A stretch of 64,000 nt of DNA from Cotesia glomerata (GCF_020080835.1 NC_058164.1:9449666-9513665); one strand, 5' to 3'; shown: positions 1-13,757, counted from the stretch's first letter. The notes: a model not told the origin generated them from the sequence alone. Made by a program: numbers and translations.

Positions 1-478
1 GTATTCTATATTTTCTTCTCCGGATCTCAATTCATGGTTGCCGTAGTCGGCGGCGTGTTGGAATGGCTGATGGTTTGCCCAGATTGAAATTCGCTTCTTT
101 TCTTGAATTGGACCCTCGACACACAAGATTCAAAATTGCATCGGATCCGCGAGAGGCTTCACTGAATCGATTCTCCATTTCGAATCTCCTGATACTGCAC
201 TCGTGAGTCTCATCGGTCCGATATTCATACCCCACCATACTATAGCATCCCCTTGTAGATACCACTACCATTCGGATTAGAGTAGTAGTCTAGACATTGC
301 TTCAAATCAACGTTTCCTTTCAAGCTCAACAGATTCTTTTTTTATTGCTCTTTCTATTTTTTAATTTTGCTACACAATGATAATGGAATTTACATCGATA
401 TTTGTTGGGATTCGAATTTGTTTTCTTTGCTTGATTGATTTAATAAAAATAGTTTTATAGTATCTTCGTAACCGCAAG

Positions 479-505
<27 letters not shown>
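1..505. other. Intergenic flank with TA microsatellite
   Basis: I see no supported gene here. The first 290 bases are richer in G+C than the rest and hold a 79-codon open frame on the minus strand (32-271), which I do not recognise and do not call. Bases 479-505 are a (TA)n run that continues on the far side of the next element (3943-3961), so the run was split by its insertion. Confidence 0.6.
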
Positions 506-510
<5 letters not shown>

Positions 511-1085
511 CTGATTCAAAAAAATCGACTATTTTTTTTTTCTTAAATATATCGAAAATATTGTTGGAAATGATGAAAAAAAAATCCTGTGAAAGTTACA
601 GCCCTTAATATTAATATTAAGATGTCCCGCATAGTAAATTTCTATTTCCCATATGATTAACATGGAAAAGCTTTTTTTTTTGAGTTTAGAATTTTATAAC
701 TCTTTAATCGTTTATCAAAAAAGCTAGACTAAATCATTTTCTTATGTAAAATTGAACACTCTACAAAAAAGCTATCTTCGAATTTTTCAACTTTAAAATA
801 TAATTTATAATATTTTCTCATTTTTTTTCCAATTTTTTGACGAAACTATCAAGTTTATCAAAAAATTTTGTCAAATTTTACAAATTTTTTGTATTCTATA
901 TTTTTTTTGGTTTAACAGATCCTTTTATTTAACTCCCGAATTTCTAATACTGTCGTATCTTAATTTTTCAATAAATTCAAAATAATTTTATTTTCAATTA
1001 AAAATTATTTTCATCTATTATTTAATTGATTTTATAAGTTCATATTATATATTTCAAATTCATGCAATTAATTTTATTACTTTAA

Positions 1086-1751
1086 CCCTTTAGAGTCTGA
1101 CCTTGAAACCCCACTCTTAGGTCTGGCGGAGCCCAATAGAATTAGAAAAAGCGCGAAACAAATGTGACAGGGCCGTATTATAAGAGAAAAAATTTCACCT
1201 GGGTGGGAAGTAAAAAATAATTTTTTTTTCAATTTTTAATTTATTAAATAATAAATATCAAAGGACTTAAATTCAAATTAAGAACAACATTTTGTCTCAT
1301 TATAAATATAGTTAAGTATTTTAATTATCAGCATAATTATTAGAAAAAATATATACTAAGAAAAGTTCGAATTTCAATATCAATTCTTATAATGTGAATA
1401 ATGGCCATATTTTAATAATATTTTTAATTATATTTTTATGTTTTTTATTTTTCTTTTTGGCATACTAGCGACTAATTATGAGCAATCAAATTATTTTTCA
1501 ATTACATAGCAATGTATGAAATTTAAAAAATTTTTCTAACCTTACTTTCGAAGAGACTATTTCTTTACGTCAACAATACTAACTACGGCACTGTCAATGA
1601 ACGCAGCGCGAGATTCAAATGAGTGGAAGGGTACTCACAGGCACACTACTACTCTCACATGTCACTCATACATACTCACGGGACTCTACGATTCGCGCTC
1701 TCCCCACCAGTCTCACACGTAGACGTTTCAAGATCCTCTGACTCTAAAGGG
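1086..1751. mobile_element. Non-autonomous piggyBac-like MITE (TTAA target)
   Basis: CCCTTTAGAGTC at the left end is matched by GACTCTAAAGGG at the right end, and both ends are directly flanked by TTAA (1082-1085 and 1752-1755). TTAA duplications and CCC-starting ends are typical of the piggyBac superfamily. The 666-bp interior has no coding frame of note. It lies inside the 506-3942 transposon, just inward of the left TIR, so it is the younger insertion. Confidence 0.75.
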
Positions 1752-2093
1752 TTAATAAAAATGTACTGATTTAATTTTTTTATTTATCGAAGCTAGTTTC
1801 ACAGTTAAAATCATCGAAGCGTGAAACATAGAAGACATCGGTTGTACTATTTGTTCTTAATTAACCACACTACTACTCATACCATCAAAAAAGCTTCAAG
1901 GACGCCCCCTCCCTTAGTATCTGACCACCTCGCACTACAACGCTCATTATTCCGCGACTCGACGCTTTAGCCGAACTTTTTTGATTTGGGTAATAATAAC
2001 CCATTGTTCAATTGATAACTGTGAGTGACGCGGTGTTCTAATCTCCAAATTCGGACTTTGATTGCTGCTATAGTTTATCATTGTTATATTTAT

Positions 2094-3406
2094 CACGGCG
2101 CAGGTGTTGAATTAGAGAAAGCTTTAGGTCGGGAACTTATTTGGTTACCATGTCGTCCCCACATGTTTGAAATTATTTTAAAAAGCGTTTTTGAAGTATA
2201 TTGACCTAAACAAACAGGCCCGAACGTGCCAATCTTCACTCGATTCAAAGGTTTTTGGAACAAAATTGATAAATCAAAATTCAAAGTGGGTATAGAAGAT
2301 ACCGCTGTTGATCAAGCTTTGTCAGACATCACTGATGAAATTTTAGGATTCATTGGAGAATATTTGCAGGTAAGATCTGTGTTAAGTGATTAAGTTTTGT
2401 TGCATATCTTAAAAAATCGTTGAGAAGAAATAAAGCTTATCAACCTTACCGGTTCAAAAATTATTTGTATTTTGGTTCAAATTCATTCATTATTTCTTTT
2501 CTTTTCGACGAATGGAAAATAATAGTTTATGAATCAATATTTTGAATTTTAACTTCTTTGCAGAAATATCATCCAAGGAGTGACTACAGAGAATTTTTGA
2601 AGCTGTCATCAGTTTTCTTAGGAGTTGTTCCAAAAGAAAATTTTTCGTTCAAAAGTCCAGGAGCTATGAGTCATGCTCGTTGGATGTCCAAAGCAATATA
2701 TTGTTTAAAAATATTTATTTTTCGGGAAGAATTCAAACTCACAACTTATGAGATAAATAGCCTCCGAGAAATATGCAAGTTTATCATCACAAATTATATA
2801 ACAGCGTGGTTTACTTCGACTTCAGCGACTTTGGCTGCACAACATGATTTAATTTTCATGCAGAAATTAATTCGATACAAAGCAGTAAATTTGGCAATAT
2901 CAACTGCAACTACTGAAAAAATGAAGAATCACCTATGGTATTTATCTGAAAAATTAGCTGTTATATCTCTATTTGATGGATGTGTAAAAAATGAAGTGAA
3001 AGAACAAATTATTGTTAATTTGAAGAATCGAGATGGTTTTAATACGAAAGCCAAAAAATCGGAAATGAGACAAGAAGACATTGAAGGATTTTTGCAGAAA
3101 GATATGAGTGATTTTGTATCAAAAGATTCTATGTTCATTTTTACAGCGTTTGATTTACCGTATGATTTTATGGAAAGAGATGTGAATTTTTGGCCTCTTG
3201 ATGAAAGTTATAATGAATGTGTGAAGTTTTTTGATAAATTGACTGTGGTTAACGATGTAGCGGAACGTGGGGTAGCGTTGATCGAACATTACAATAAGTG
3301 TTTTACAAAAAATGAAGAACAATTGCAATACTTATTACTTGTTATCAGTGAATATAGGAAAAAATTTCCGAATTGTAATAAAACTACTCTAATGTCACAA
3401 GGTTAA
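2094..3406 (+). pseudogene. Transposase-like gene, two exons, in-frame stop
   Basis: Two exons are visible. Exon 1 (about 2094-2369) ends at a good donor (CAG|GTAAGA). Exon 2 runs from 2564, after TTTGCAG, to a TAA at about 3404. The join keeps frame. Exon 1 encodes GVELEKALGRELIWL followed by a Cys-Arg-Pro-His segment, and exon 2 ends with NDVAERGVALIEHYNK. From memory these match a family of uncharacterised proteins common in arthropods. I read the Cys-x-x-His and the late Glu as parts of an RNase-H-like transposase active site, which is inference. A TGA at 2202-2204 breaks exon 1, so this copy is not functional as read. The start of the gene upstream of 2094 was not resolved and may have been disturbed by the nested MITE. 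Confidence 0.6.
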
Positions 3407-3942
3407 GGAAAAAAAAAATAAAAATAATTTTTAATTGAAAATAAAAATAATTTGAATTAATTGAAAAATTAAGATACAATAGTATTAGAAATTTGACAGT
3501 TAAATAAAAGCATCTGTTAAATCAAAAGAAATATAAAATACAAAAAATTTGTAAAATTTGACAAAATTTTTTGATAAACTTAATAGTTTCGTCAAAAAAT
3601 TAAAAAATATTATAAATTATATTTTAAAGTTGAATAACTTCAAAACGCGTTGGTTTATCGAAAAATTCTAAGATAGCTTTTTTGTAGAGCATTCAATTTT
3701 ACACAAGAAAATGATTAAGTCTAGTTTTTTTGATAAACGATTAAAGAGTTATAAAATTCTAAACTCAAAAAAACAAGCTTTCCCATGTTAATTATACGGG
3801 AAATTGAAATTTACCATGCGGGACATCTTAATATTAATATTAAGGGCTGTAACTTTCACAGGATTTTTTTTTCATCATTTCCAACAATATTTTCGATATA
3901 TTTAAGAAAAAAAAAATCGTCGATTTTTTTGAATCAGTCTAA

Positions 3943-6900
3943 TATATATATATATATATATAACGCTAACATATGAAATTTGATTTAGTTTTTTAATAAA
4001 AAATAGAGAAATTGATAAAATTTATATGATAATTAAAGTAATGTAAGATTTTGGTACACTGATAAAAAAATTATCTTTTTTCAAGAGAAAAACTTTTGAA
4101 CCAAAAAAATCATTTTGAAAAGTTTGATCATCTTGAATCAAGAAGAATTTTTGAATTTACTTGAACCAAAAAATATGCTCAGTTAAAAAATTTTTCTGCT
4201 ACATTGTGATGAAACTGTAAGAAAAAAATTTTCACTATTCAAGGTTATTACTCTTGAATCAAATTAATTTTTTTAATTTTTTATACTATATGATAATGAA
4301 GAGTTACGAGTTATTATATCTAAAAAATAATATTGTGATGATAGAATCAATTGCCAATAATTTAATGAGAAATGTAATAAAAAAAAACTTATAGAACCAA
4401 TTAACTATTTAAAACTCCTCCAAAAATTACTTTTTATTATGTAAATTTATTAAAACTTTTCTTCAGTTCCAACGTTGCAAAGATTAGGGGCTAAAATTAT
4501 AAAAACAATTGGTATTTTTCGCTGTAAGAAATTGTAAAATTTAAAAAATTTCATTTCATACAGTAACTATTTTTTTTACAACTGATCGTTTAACTGAATT
4601 TAATAAATCAATTTTTGAAAATTTAGATGAAAGGGGTTAAAATTATAAATTAAAATTTATGAAGAAAATCAGATCTTTGAAATTATTTTTCTTAAACTAA
4701 TATTACTTCTCTCGGAATCTTAGAGTTCGATAACACTTGAGAAATCGGTTTATAGAGTAGACCACCCAAGTACGTGCAACAAAACCGTAAGGAGAATGAA
4801 GGTGGATAAGTCGGTTAGTTTGCAAGCGTGTGAAATCACCAGGTACTGAAATTATCGCAGACAGTACGTGGTAGATTGTGAATCTGATAATAACGCATTT
4901 CACGAGTATGAGCACGAGAAAATGTGCTTAAATAAACGAGTAACGAGAGTTTAAATCCCACATTGTCTACTATTATATTTTTATATTTATCCATTAATAT
5001 ATACATACATACATCCCTTTATGTGAAAAATATGCAAATGCATAAATTCATATGCGTAGTCATAAAATGTACATTTATTTATATTAAAAACAATAAAAGT
5101 AAATATTGTAGTGTTAAGGGCTGACTGTTAATACCAGCTACCAGTATAGTGCATGTATTGTTGCTCATAGGATTCGGGTGAGCGTAGAGCGTAGAGGTCG
5201 AACGTGTTTCTCGTTTAAGTGAAGCAATTATCCAAGCTATCTATTACATACACCTCCGTCAGCAACTGCCGTGGCCTTTTAGTTTTGAAAAGTCTATTAA
5301 CGCCATGGCATCTCATGTCTTCCCTTGCTTCTACTTTACCCTCCTTCCCATCCTCCATCGGTGCTCTTATGTTCTTACGCTTATTTTCTTTCATGTTCAC
5401 TTATGCTTTCGAGTATTAGATGTAATAAAACTATACTGATACTTTTTAGCATTACCTTTCAATATTATTAGGTTCATTGTGCTTGATATACTATAGATGC
5501 TCAATGGACTTAGAACAAAAATTAAAAGGTTCGTAATGTAATTTTCAATAGAAAAAATTTTAGTTTCTTATTTGGGTCTCATACTGATAAATATGATTTC
5601 GTCAAAAGAACATAATATCCATATCAAAAAACGCTGCTGTATTACATGGTTTGATATAAATAATATTCAAATATCTGTATTTATAGACAAGAATAATTTT
5701 AGTTGTTAACCAGAATTGTCTGCAAGGAGAACTTGATCGTGGTGTGAACAATAAAACAAATGAGACATCGGAATATTTTAGTCTTCTGGTTTTAGATAAA
5801 TGAAGCATTTCAGTAAAAAATTAAATACATTGTTTAATATAATTTTTTATTCATGCTGACAAGTAGAGTTTTTGTGAAAGTTTGAGACCAATTAGGACAA
5901 TTAAAAGTAACTTTTTGCACTAGTTTGGGTTCATGTTGAAATGCTCATGAGTTTCCAGACAAACTATTACACTGAGTTAACGAATTTCGAAGCACATTTA
6001 ATCAAAATCTAGAGTAGTTCTCGAGATTATTTAAAAAGTAGTTTGCTCAAGTAATAATGATTAGAATATAACAATAATTATACTATAAATAATACATATT
6101 GACATTAATTTTTAATATTTTTTTCACGGCCGTAATATTTTAAATAGTAGCAATTAAGTTAGTTTTCCATGTCTATTTAATCTGTCCAGTGATATGTCAT
6201 TTAAGTAAATGAAAATAGAAATTTTCATGTTACTAAAGATTAAAACAATTTGTCTTTTTACATAACTTTATTCAATTCGTCCATACTTGAATAGCAATGA
6301 GCTGGAAATATTGTAATTATCTGCGAATATTTTGCACAATATTGTGATTAAATAACGAGTGGTCGAAGAACTTAAAGACGACGTAATAGGTGAAATTCAG
6401 AGTGCTTTGCATTCAAAATTAGCGACAAGTTGCATGCATGGCCTGTTAAATTAAAAGGATTTATTACTCAAATACACTTCAAATATTAAATTTTTTTTTC
6501 ATAATAAGTTATGATTTTTTGTTTCTATTTTGTAAAAAATGATTATCATCAGAATTTTTATTAAAAATTTTTTAATCAAAACTTATTGCTGGACAGGCTT
6601 CATTATCCACGGGTACATTATTAATAAATTAATTTATTTACCAAATTAAAGAGAATAACTCTTTAAACCTAAAAAATGTTGGAACCTATTTTCAACTGAT
6701 CGGATTTTCGTTATTATGGTGATTAGACTGTTTTTTCAATAAAGTGTACCGATACCCGCGTTTTAAGATATTTTAACCTATACATAGAAAATTTTACAGC
6801 AAGCGATAGAAACGGTTAATGTTGATACCTAGTCCAATGAAATTTGAGAGATGAAGATATCTATTTAAAAACAGTGATTAAACACTTTGACCTCTACATT

Positions 6901-7600
6901 TTTAATATAAGTTGCATAATATTTAAAATCATCATGCATAGTTTAAAATCATGATACTAAAATAATTTCATCAATAATATTAATTATAAAAACTATAAAA
7001 ATTTATAAAATCCATTTTAAATAGGATAAAATTTGCTCAGACAAACTTGCTAAGCTGATATTATTTTAGCTTGCACTGTATTAGGTATTATCCACAGATT
7101 CGGTAGAATCTGGCGCCAAGTTCCGTTCAAATCCGTTGTAAACGGAGCGCCAGACTACCGACGATGTTTACTGTAAGCAGAACGGTATTTTGAGGTTGCA
7201 AAATTTTATTTAATTCTGCGGTACTTCTTGTTCCTAAATTTTATATTATAATAGTAATTCATACTTTATTTTACTGATATTAATTAATTATATTTAATTA
7301 TAACAATTAATCTACTTGAAATTATTAAATTTTATCAGCACAAACTATAGCAAGCTCAAAAATTTCGATCCTGACTTTTTTTCTATGTAAAAAGTGACAT
7401 GCCACAGACTAAATAATTCGAGAATGCATGGTAATCTTCCAATAGATGGGAAACTACAGTTAAAAAAATACATTTCACAGCTTGCATCTACATCCGCCAG
7501 GGTGCGCTGGAATTGTTTTTTCATAAACTGTAGCTTCAAGGGGATAGTTTGCTATAAAAAATGCAGCCAACGCGAGATTTAAGTTGGTACCTATTGTAAA
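3943..7600. other. AT-rich intergenic DNA
   Basis: No coding frame with recognisable content. About 4057-4260 begins CACTGATAAAAAAATT and contains the 'cttgaatcaag' motif seen in other dispersed repeats of this window (59.7 kb, 48.0 kb, 53.4 kb). A patch at 5100-5420 is less AT-rich but has no convincing gene. Short inverted segments occur near 7108-7155. Confidence 0.5.
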
Positions 7601-7628
7601 TTTTTATTATAATTACGAAAAATACTAA

Positions 7629-8178
7629 AATCCGAACAAAAACAGTTTCACTGGAAAAAAAATTGCGCCAAGTCCACGTTCATATGACTATCAAGAAAAA
7701 AAAATTTCTTTTTTCTTTACAAAAAGATATAAAATAAAAAAATTAAAAAATCCAAGTAACCGATATGATTGTATTTGATTTTCGGAAATTAAAAAAAATT
7801 TTATTGTAAATTTGAAAATTAAAAAAAAAATTTTGGACCGTACTTGGTGTGCGTCATTGTGTATTTCAATTTTTTTAAAGTCCTAGTAAATAGATTTATT
7901 AAAAAAAAAATAATTTACGAATTTCATTAAAAGTAAAATATTTTGCAACCACGCACACTAAATACGTTCCAAAATGTTTTTTTTAATTTTTAAATTTACA
8001 ATAAAATTTTTTTTAATTTCCGAAAATCAAATACAATCATATCGGTTACTTGGATTTTTTAATTTTTTTATTTTATATCTTTTTGTAAAGAAAAAAGAAA
8101 TTTTTTTTTTCTTGATAGTCATATGAACGTGGACTTGGCGCAATTTTTTTTCCCGTGAAACTGTTTTTGTTCGGATTA
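7629..8178. mobile_element. Fold-back MITE with ~220-bp arms
   Basis: The left arm starts AATCCGAACAAAAACAG and the right arm ends CTGTTTTTGTTCGGATT. The arms (about 7629-7850 and 7960-8178) are near-perfect inverted copies with a spacer of about 110 bp. There is no coding content. It lies downstream of the minus-strand receptor relic. Confidence 0.75.
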
Positions 8179-8597
8179 TATTTACTATTTACTATATATA
8201 TATATATGTGATTATAATAAGTGATTATTGATAAGGAAAATTATTATTATAATTTAATATGTACTTGTTCTATGCACAGGTGCTATACGCACCTCTATAG
8301 AATTTTTTTTTGTAACGAGAATGATAAATACATAATGTTGTCATGAATCCATTTTTCAAAAAAAGTCAAGTCAAATTTTGTGGGTTACGATATTCTAAAA
8401 GATGGGTATCGACATATCTTCTGATTGAATTTTAGAAACATAAGTTATCACTTCCGGCCAAATGCGGAAATTCCAGCGGAAATGCCCAAACAAAGCTCCT
8501 GCTAAAAATTTTATGAAAATCAAATAAATTGTCTCAACCAAAAATATCTCAGAAAATGCCCAAACACAGCTTCTGTTAGAAGCGGAACTCAAAATTC

Positions 8598-8953
8598 CTA
8601 TTTTAAAAGGTTCTTTACGGAAATTGAATTTTGACACACCCTACTGTATAGTGTTAATTTCGTTTTACTATTTTTAAATCTGACTTGATTCCAAGGTAGC
8701 GGATTATATTGCGTGTAAGGGTTCAGAGTATAGACTACAGTTGAATCTTTGTCGTTATTATAACACATGTAGTATGATACCAATATATCGAAACTTTCGA
8801 AAAATCCAAGAACGACATTATCAATCATATTATGAGGCCGTTCAGAAATATCAAGAATGAAAATTGGTGACTTTATACTCCAAATTGTGAAGAACGTGAA
8901 ACTATAAAGAAGTGGCATCAGTTTTTCCATAGATTCAAACGTGATGACGTACG
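8598..8953 (-). pseudogene. Ionotropic receptor-like gene, 3' part of split exon
   Basis: Minus-strand open frame. Removing the inserted element and one copy of the TA duplication puts it in the same frame as 15688-15850. It encodes a hydrophobic stretch starting YVITFESMEKLMPLLYSF, then a W-x(4)-P-x-F-I-L-D segment, a Y-x-C segment and VYTLNPYTQYNPLPWNQV, followed by a TLYSR segment. The N-P-Y/F-T...P-x-W pattern after a Tyr-x-Cys segment is typical of the extracellular amino-terminal region of insect ionotropic receptors, membrane chemoreceptors related to glutamate receptors. The frame ends at a stop near 8598. No ligand-binding core or pore segments are recognisable downstream, so the gene is dead or truncated. 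The family call rests on pattern memory. Confidence 0.55.
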
Positions 8954-9279
8954 TACACGGAAAGAAATACATTGCGGATATCCCTATGTCGCTACAGGGC
9001 ATTGCTAAGGTGCGGCCTCATGCAGTCGCTAGTCGCTCGTTTTCAGCGACAAAATCAGTCACGTGACAGTATTTTAGATTTCCCGCGGCTTGAAAAAATC
9101 CAGCGATAAAGCTGGATATGTTGAACTTTGTCGCTGGTACATAGGAGCCATAATATAAATGATAATATAGAAACAATCGATTTTTAACTATCGATAAGTA
9201 GCATTTAATCAACGGTAACAATAAAAATATTTATAAATTATAAATTATTTATACTGAAGTTAATTTATTTTTGTTGACG

Positions 9280-11143
9280 ATGATGGATTTGGATGAGGTA
9301 AATATTTTAAAATCATCGATGAAGTTATAAGTAATAAATAAAAAGAGAAAAATTATTTTAATCCGTGAAGATTTATTTAATTTGATTAATCTCACTTTTA
9401 TAGTAAAAAACTTGTAATTTATGAAATAAATAAAAAAGAAATTTTTTATGAAAATTAATTTTATACTAGAAAATTAATTTTGTCCTAGAAAATTAATTTT
9501 ATACTTTAAAATTAATTTTATACTTTAAAATTAATTTTATATTTTAAAATTAATTTTGTTTATTTTTTTAGATGAATTTTATTTAAATTTACAAGTTTAT
9601 TTTTTTTTACAGCAAATACAAGTTGTTTATACATGTGGCGTTTGCAATATAATTGTCGAGATTATAGAAACTCATTCATGTATTGAATCTTACGGAAAAA
9701 TATATCTCGATGATAATAATTACTTCTATCCGATGACAGGTAAATAACATAATAGTAGTAGGTAAAACTGTAAACGTACAATAACCATTTCTTTTTGAAG
9801 ATACTGGAGCTATCATTCGTCGAAGTTTATTAAATGATGGAACTGAAGCGGTAGTTGAAGATGTTGATGCAGAAAATCAAAATCCTAACGTATGTAAGTA
9901 AAGACTCAAGTAATAAAAAAAAAAGTATATATGTATACATATACACTATAATTATTGCCATAATTATAATAAACAATGTGATTAATATTAATATTAGCCG
10001 GAAAAAAGAACTCCTTAAAAAAAGCAGTACCATCAAAATCTCCTAAGCGACCGGTTTCTACGAAACGAAGCGAAAAGTTAGACGATATTGACATTGAGCT
10101 TCTCATTCTTGAGGTTGAGAAGAGAATCCCATTGTGGAACTTCACAATCCCGATCGAAGAACGAAGTAGAGAAACGGTCTCAAATTTGTGGGAAGAAGTT
10201 TCGACAGCACTGAATGGTATACAAAATATCAAAAATTTTATAGTAAAAAACTCTAAGTTTCATATTTGAAAATGAAAAAATAATTTTAATTTTGCGCTAT
10301 AAACAAGTATTGCTATAAATAAGTATTGAATTTTACAACTAAATTTTAATCTTCTTCAGCGTATGATACTCAAATTTTTTTTTATTCTATTAAATTAGGA
10401 CAAATTAGTGGCCCGGACGCTAAAAAAAAGTTTAAAAGCTTGAGAGATGTATACCGACGAATAATTCATGCTGAACAACTACCAAGTGGCTCTGGACGCG
10501 TTAACCAAAAAGAGAAATGGAAATTTTACGCCCAAATGGAATTTCTACGGGATACTTGCCTTGTTTGACCGTAAGTTACAATAGCAATGATTTTATTTTT
10601 GGCATTTTTTAAGCAAAGTAAACTTCATTTATAATTTATATCTAATAATCATAATTGGATGCAGAACAAGTAGTAATGTTAGCCGAGTTGTCGAAGGGGA
10701 GCATGACGAAAATGAATGTGATTAATCGATCGATTTAAGTGAGATCGTCGAGGAACAAGTCAATGAAGAGAGCAGTCAAACGCTTGGTACATATCGTTCA
10801 TATCATTTCTTAATTTTACATATATTGTTTCTTTTCTTATGACTCTTATAATTTTCCTGAAATTTTAAACAAATTAGATGTTCAGCCAAATAAAAAACCA
10901 AAGAGACGTTCTACAAAAGATGATGATACGATTATCATACTTAATCGTATTGCCGATGCAATTGCGAAAGAAGAACCACCCCCTGTATTACCTCAAGCTC
11001 CACAAATAGATGATGTGGACGGTTTTTTGATAGGAATTGGTACTTATTTGCGACGATTGCCACAGCAACAAAAAATGGAAACTATAATTGAGATTTTAAA
11101 TTTGGTTCACCAGAAGTGCCGGCGTTTCGCTGCTGACAATTGA
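9280..11143 (+). pseudogene. Harbinger partner gene with MADF domain and BESS-like tail
   Basis: Exons as read: 9280-9297 (ATG ATG start), 9613-9739, 9801 to about 9893, 9998-10216, 10399 to about 10570, 10665-10786 and 10878-11143, all with GT/AG borders. The 9613 exon encodes a Cys-x-x-Cys...His-x-Cys segment. Exons 4-5 encode a MADF-type domain: LEVEKRIPLWN, ERSRETVSNLWEEV, then KKKFKSLRDVYRRI. The last exon has FLIGIGTYLRRLPQQQKME, like a BESS protein-interaction tail. In Harbinger elements a Myb/MADF protein helps bring the transposase to the TIRs and into the nucleus. In-frame TGA (about 10566) and TAA (about 10722) near the 10399/10665 exon ends suggest a broken copy, unless the splicing differs from my reading. 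Confidence 0.65.
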
Positions 11144-11982
<839 letters not shown>

Positions 11983-13454
11983 TTAACAACGATTATATTG
12001 CCAAGGAACTGCTCCTTCAGCATTGAAGAAATCGCAAAATTCATTTCGAATTGTAATTGCAGAGCGACTGCTATTGTTTATTCCAGGAAATCTTACTTTT
12101 CTAAAAGCTGAGTTATTTTCAACTTCTCTCTGAAGCTCCTCATTCAAACAATCGTGGGCATTTTCGTGATCCAGATTACATTTAACATGGGTATCATTAT
12201 TTTCACCTTTACGAATCCAATTGTGAAGGCATACAATAGCTTGAACTATACTTACAATATTTTCAACTGTGCCTTCCATTGGCTTTCTCAATATTCTCCA
12301 CTGACTAACCATAATACCGAAAGCACTTTCGATTGTTCTTCGAGCACGGCTTAAACGATAATTGAAAATACTTTTTTCTTGATTTAATCCACTTCTCCCT
12401 GGGTATGGCCGAAGTAAGTAATCTGATAATTGGAATGCCTCATCACCAACTAGTACGTATGGTAGAGGTACTCCATCAACAGTTAGCTTTTTTGGATCCG
12501 GTAAGTTAATTTCTCGTTTTTCAAACTTTTGGCCCATTTCTGAATCACGAAAAATGCCGCCATCACTGCGTCGACCATAAGCACCGATGTCAACAAATGT
12601 AAATGAACAGTTTGCATCACATATGGCCAATAATACAATGCTGTGATGATTCTTATAATTATAGTATGAAGACCCAGCATTGTCAGGACACTAAAATAAT
12701 AAAAAATTGAAAAAAAAAACTCTCATTGACTAATAAGCATTATAACCTACTGCATACTAATCATTTACCCGTATTTGAATATGCTTCCGGTCGATAGCGC
12801 CTACGCAATGATGAAACTGCCATTGTTCTTCAAACTCATGAGCTATCTTCAACCAATCAGATGTATTCAAAGGATACCGTAAAACTTCGTCTTTAAGACA
12901 AATCCAAATAGCTTTACATGTTTCTGTGATTATGCTAGCTGTGGTAGTCTCCCCAACTAGATAGTGATAGGATAAAGATGTTAAACAATCACCGGTAGCT
13001 AAATATCTATAAAAATTGTAAATAGTCAGTATGTTGTCAACTATAAATATTTTACGGAAAAATGAAACAAATTTACCGTAGAGTTATTAGAAGTCGTGCT
13101 GCTGCTGAAATAGGTTCCCTTACTGCATTCTTCTTTGTTATCATAGGGCCAACTAAACATAAAAGCTTTTCGAATTGACTTATTGAAATTCGTATATAAT
13201 TTTCAAATTTATCTGGATGCGTAGAGAGTGTAGGAAAAACTGCTTCGAAGAAACCATGGTCAGATCTTAATTTAAATAACGGATGAATCCAAAATTGTTT
13301 TTTGCTACTATTTTTTTTTATTTTTACACATTAAAATTTCATTCAGAACAAGAGCTGCTAATATCCTTTTTCGCCGAATTTTTCGAATTTCAGCTTTGTA
13401 AATAAGTTGTTGACACTCATAAATCCACTTTTGATATTTAATTACACTCGACAT
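11983..13454 (-). pseudogene. Harbinger (HARBI1-like) DDE transposase, one frameshift
   Basis: Three exons on minus: 13454-13077, 13006-12769 and 12690-11983, with GT/AG introns of 70 and 78 bp. The catalytic triad is visible: first Asp in GAIDRKHIQI at the end of exon 2, second Asp in VDIGAYGRRSDGGIF, and Glu in RARRTIESAFGIM, with the conserved GDEAF and LHNWIR segments. This is the DDE_Tnp_4 family that cuts and pastes Harbinger elements. Exon 1 starts MSSVIKYQKW and shows an apparent 1-bp frameshift in the A-run near 13312-13321 (T-run on plus) before the FWIHPLFKLR block. The frameshift could be a real lesion or a homopolymer sequencing error. GAIDRKH has Arg where Gly is more usual. Confidence 0.85.
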
Positions 13455-13757
13455 CACGTATTTTATTTTTGAGTTATGAAGATAATTAATTTTTACTTAA
13501 TTTGTTACTCTTATTTTTTGTTGTTATTACAAGTAATGAAGGTTAGGAATAAACTACATTCCGAGATATCGATATATCGAATTTCGATTTTCATATATTT
13601 ACTAACGTAAATATCTGTCATAAATTATGAGGTCGCTACTCGTCGTCGCAGCGATTTGTCGCTGGATTTTTTCAAGCCGCGGGAAATTTAAAATACTGTC
13701 ACGTGACTGATTTTGTCGCTGAAAACGAGCAACTAGCGACTGCATGAGGCCGCACCT

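Larger units (their letters stand above)
506..3942 (+). mobile_element. DNA transposon with ~500-bp terminal inverted repeats
   Basis: The ends TTAGACTGATTC (506) and GAATCAGTCTAA (to 3942) are inverted, and the inverted match continues inward for about 500 bp (506-1020 against 3430-3942) with small differences. The flanks are a TA microsatellite on both sides, consistent with a TA target duplication, although the exact edge is ambiguous in such DNA. Between the repeats lie one transposase-like gene, broken by a stop, and a younger nested MITE. Long TIRs and a TA target do not by themselves place it in a named superfamily. The gene shows a Cys-x-x-His segment and a late Glu, as in RNase-H-fold transposases of the C(2)H type. 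Confidence 0.8.

Noticed and set aside
32..271. 79-codon minus frame in a G+C-richer patch
   Set aside because: No recognised motif, no splice context, and a short frame is expected by chance at this composition.
8395..8637. Minus frame following the receptor relic, one base shifted
   Set aside because: It contains a local duplication (TTTGGGCATTT twice) and no ligand-binding or membrane signature that I can support, so I did not add it to the receptor.
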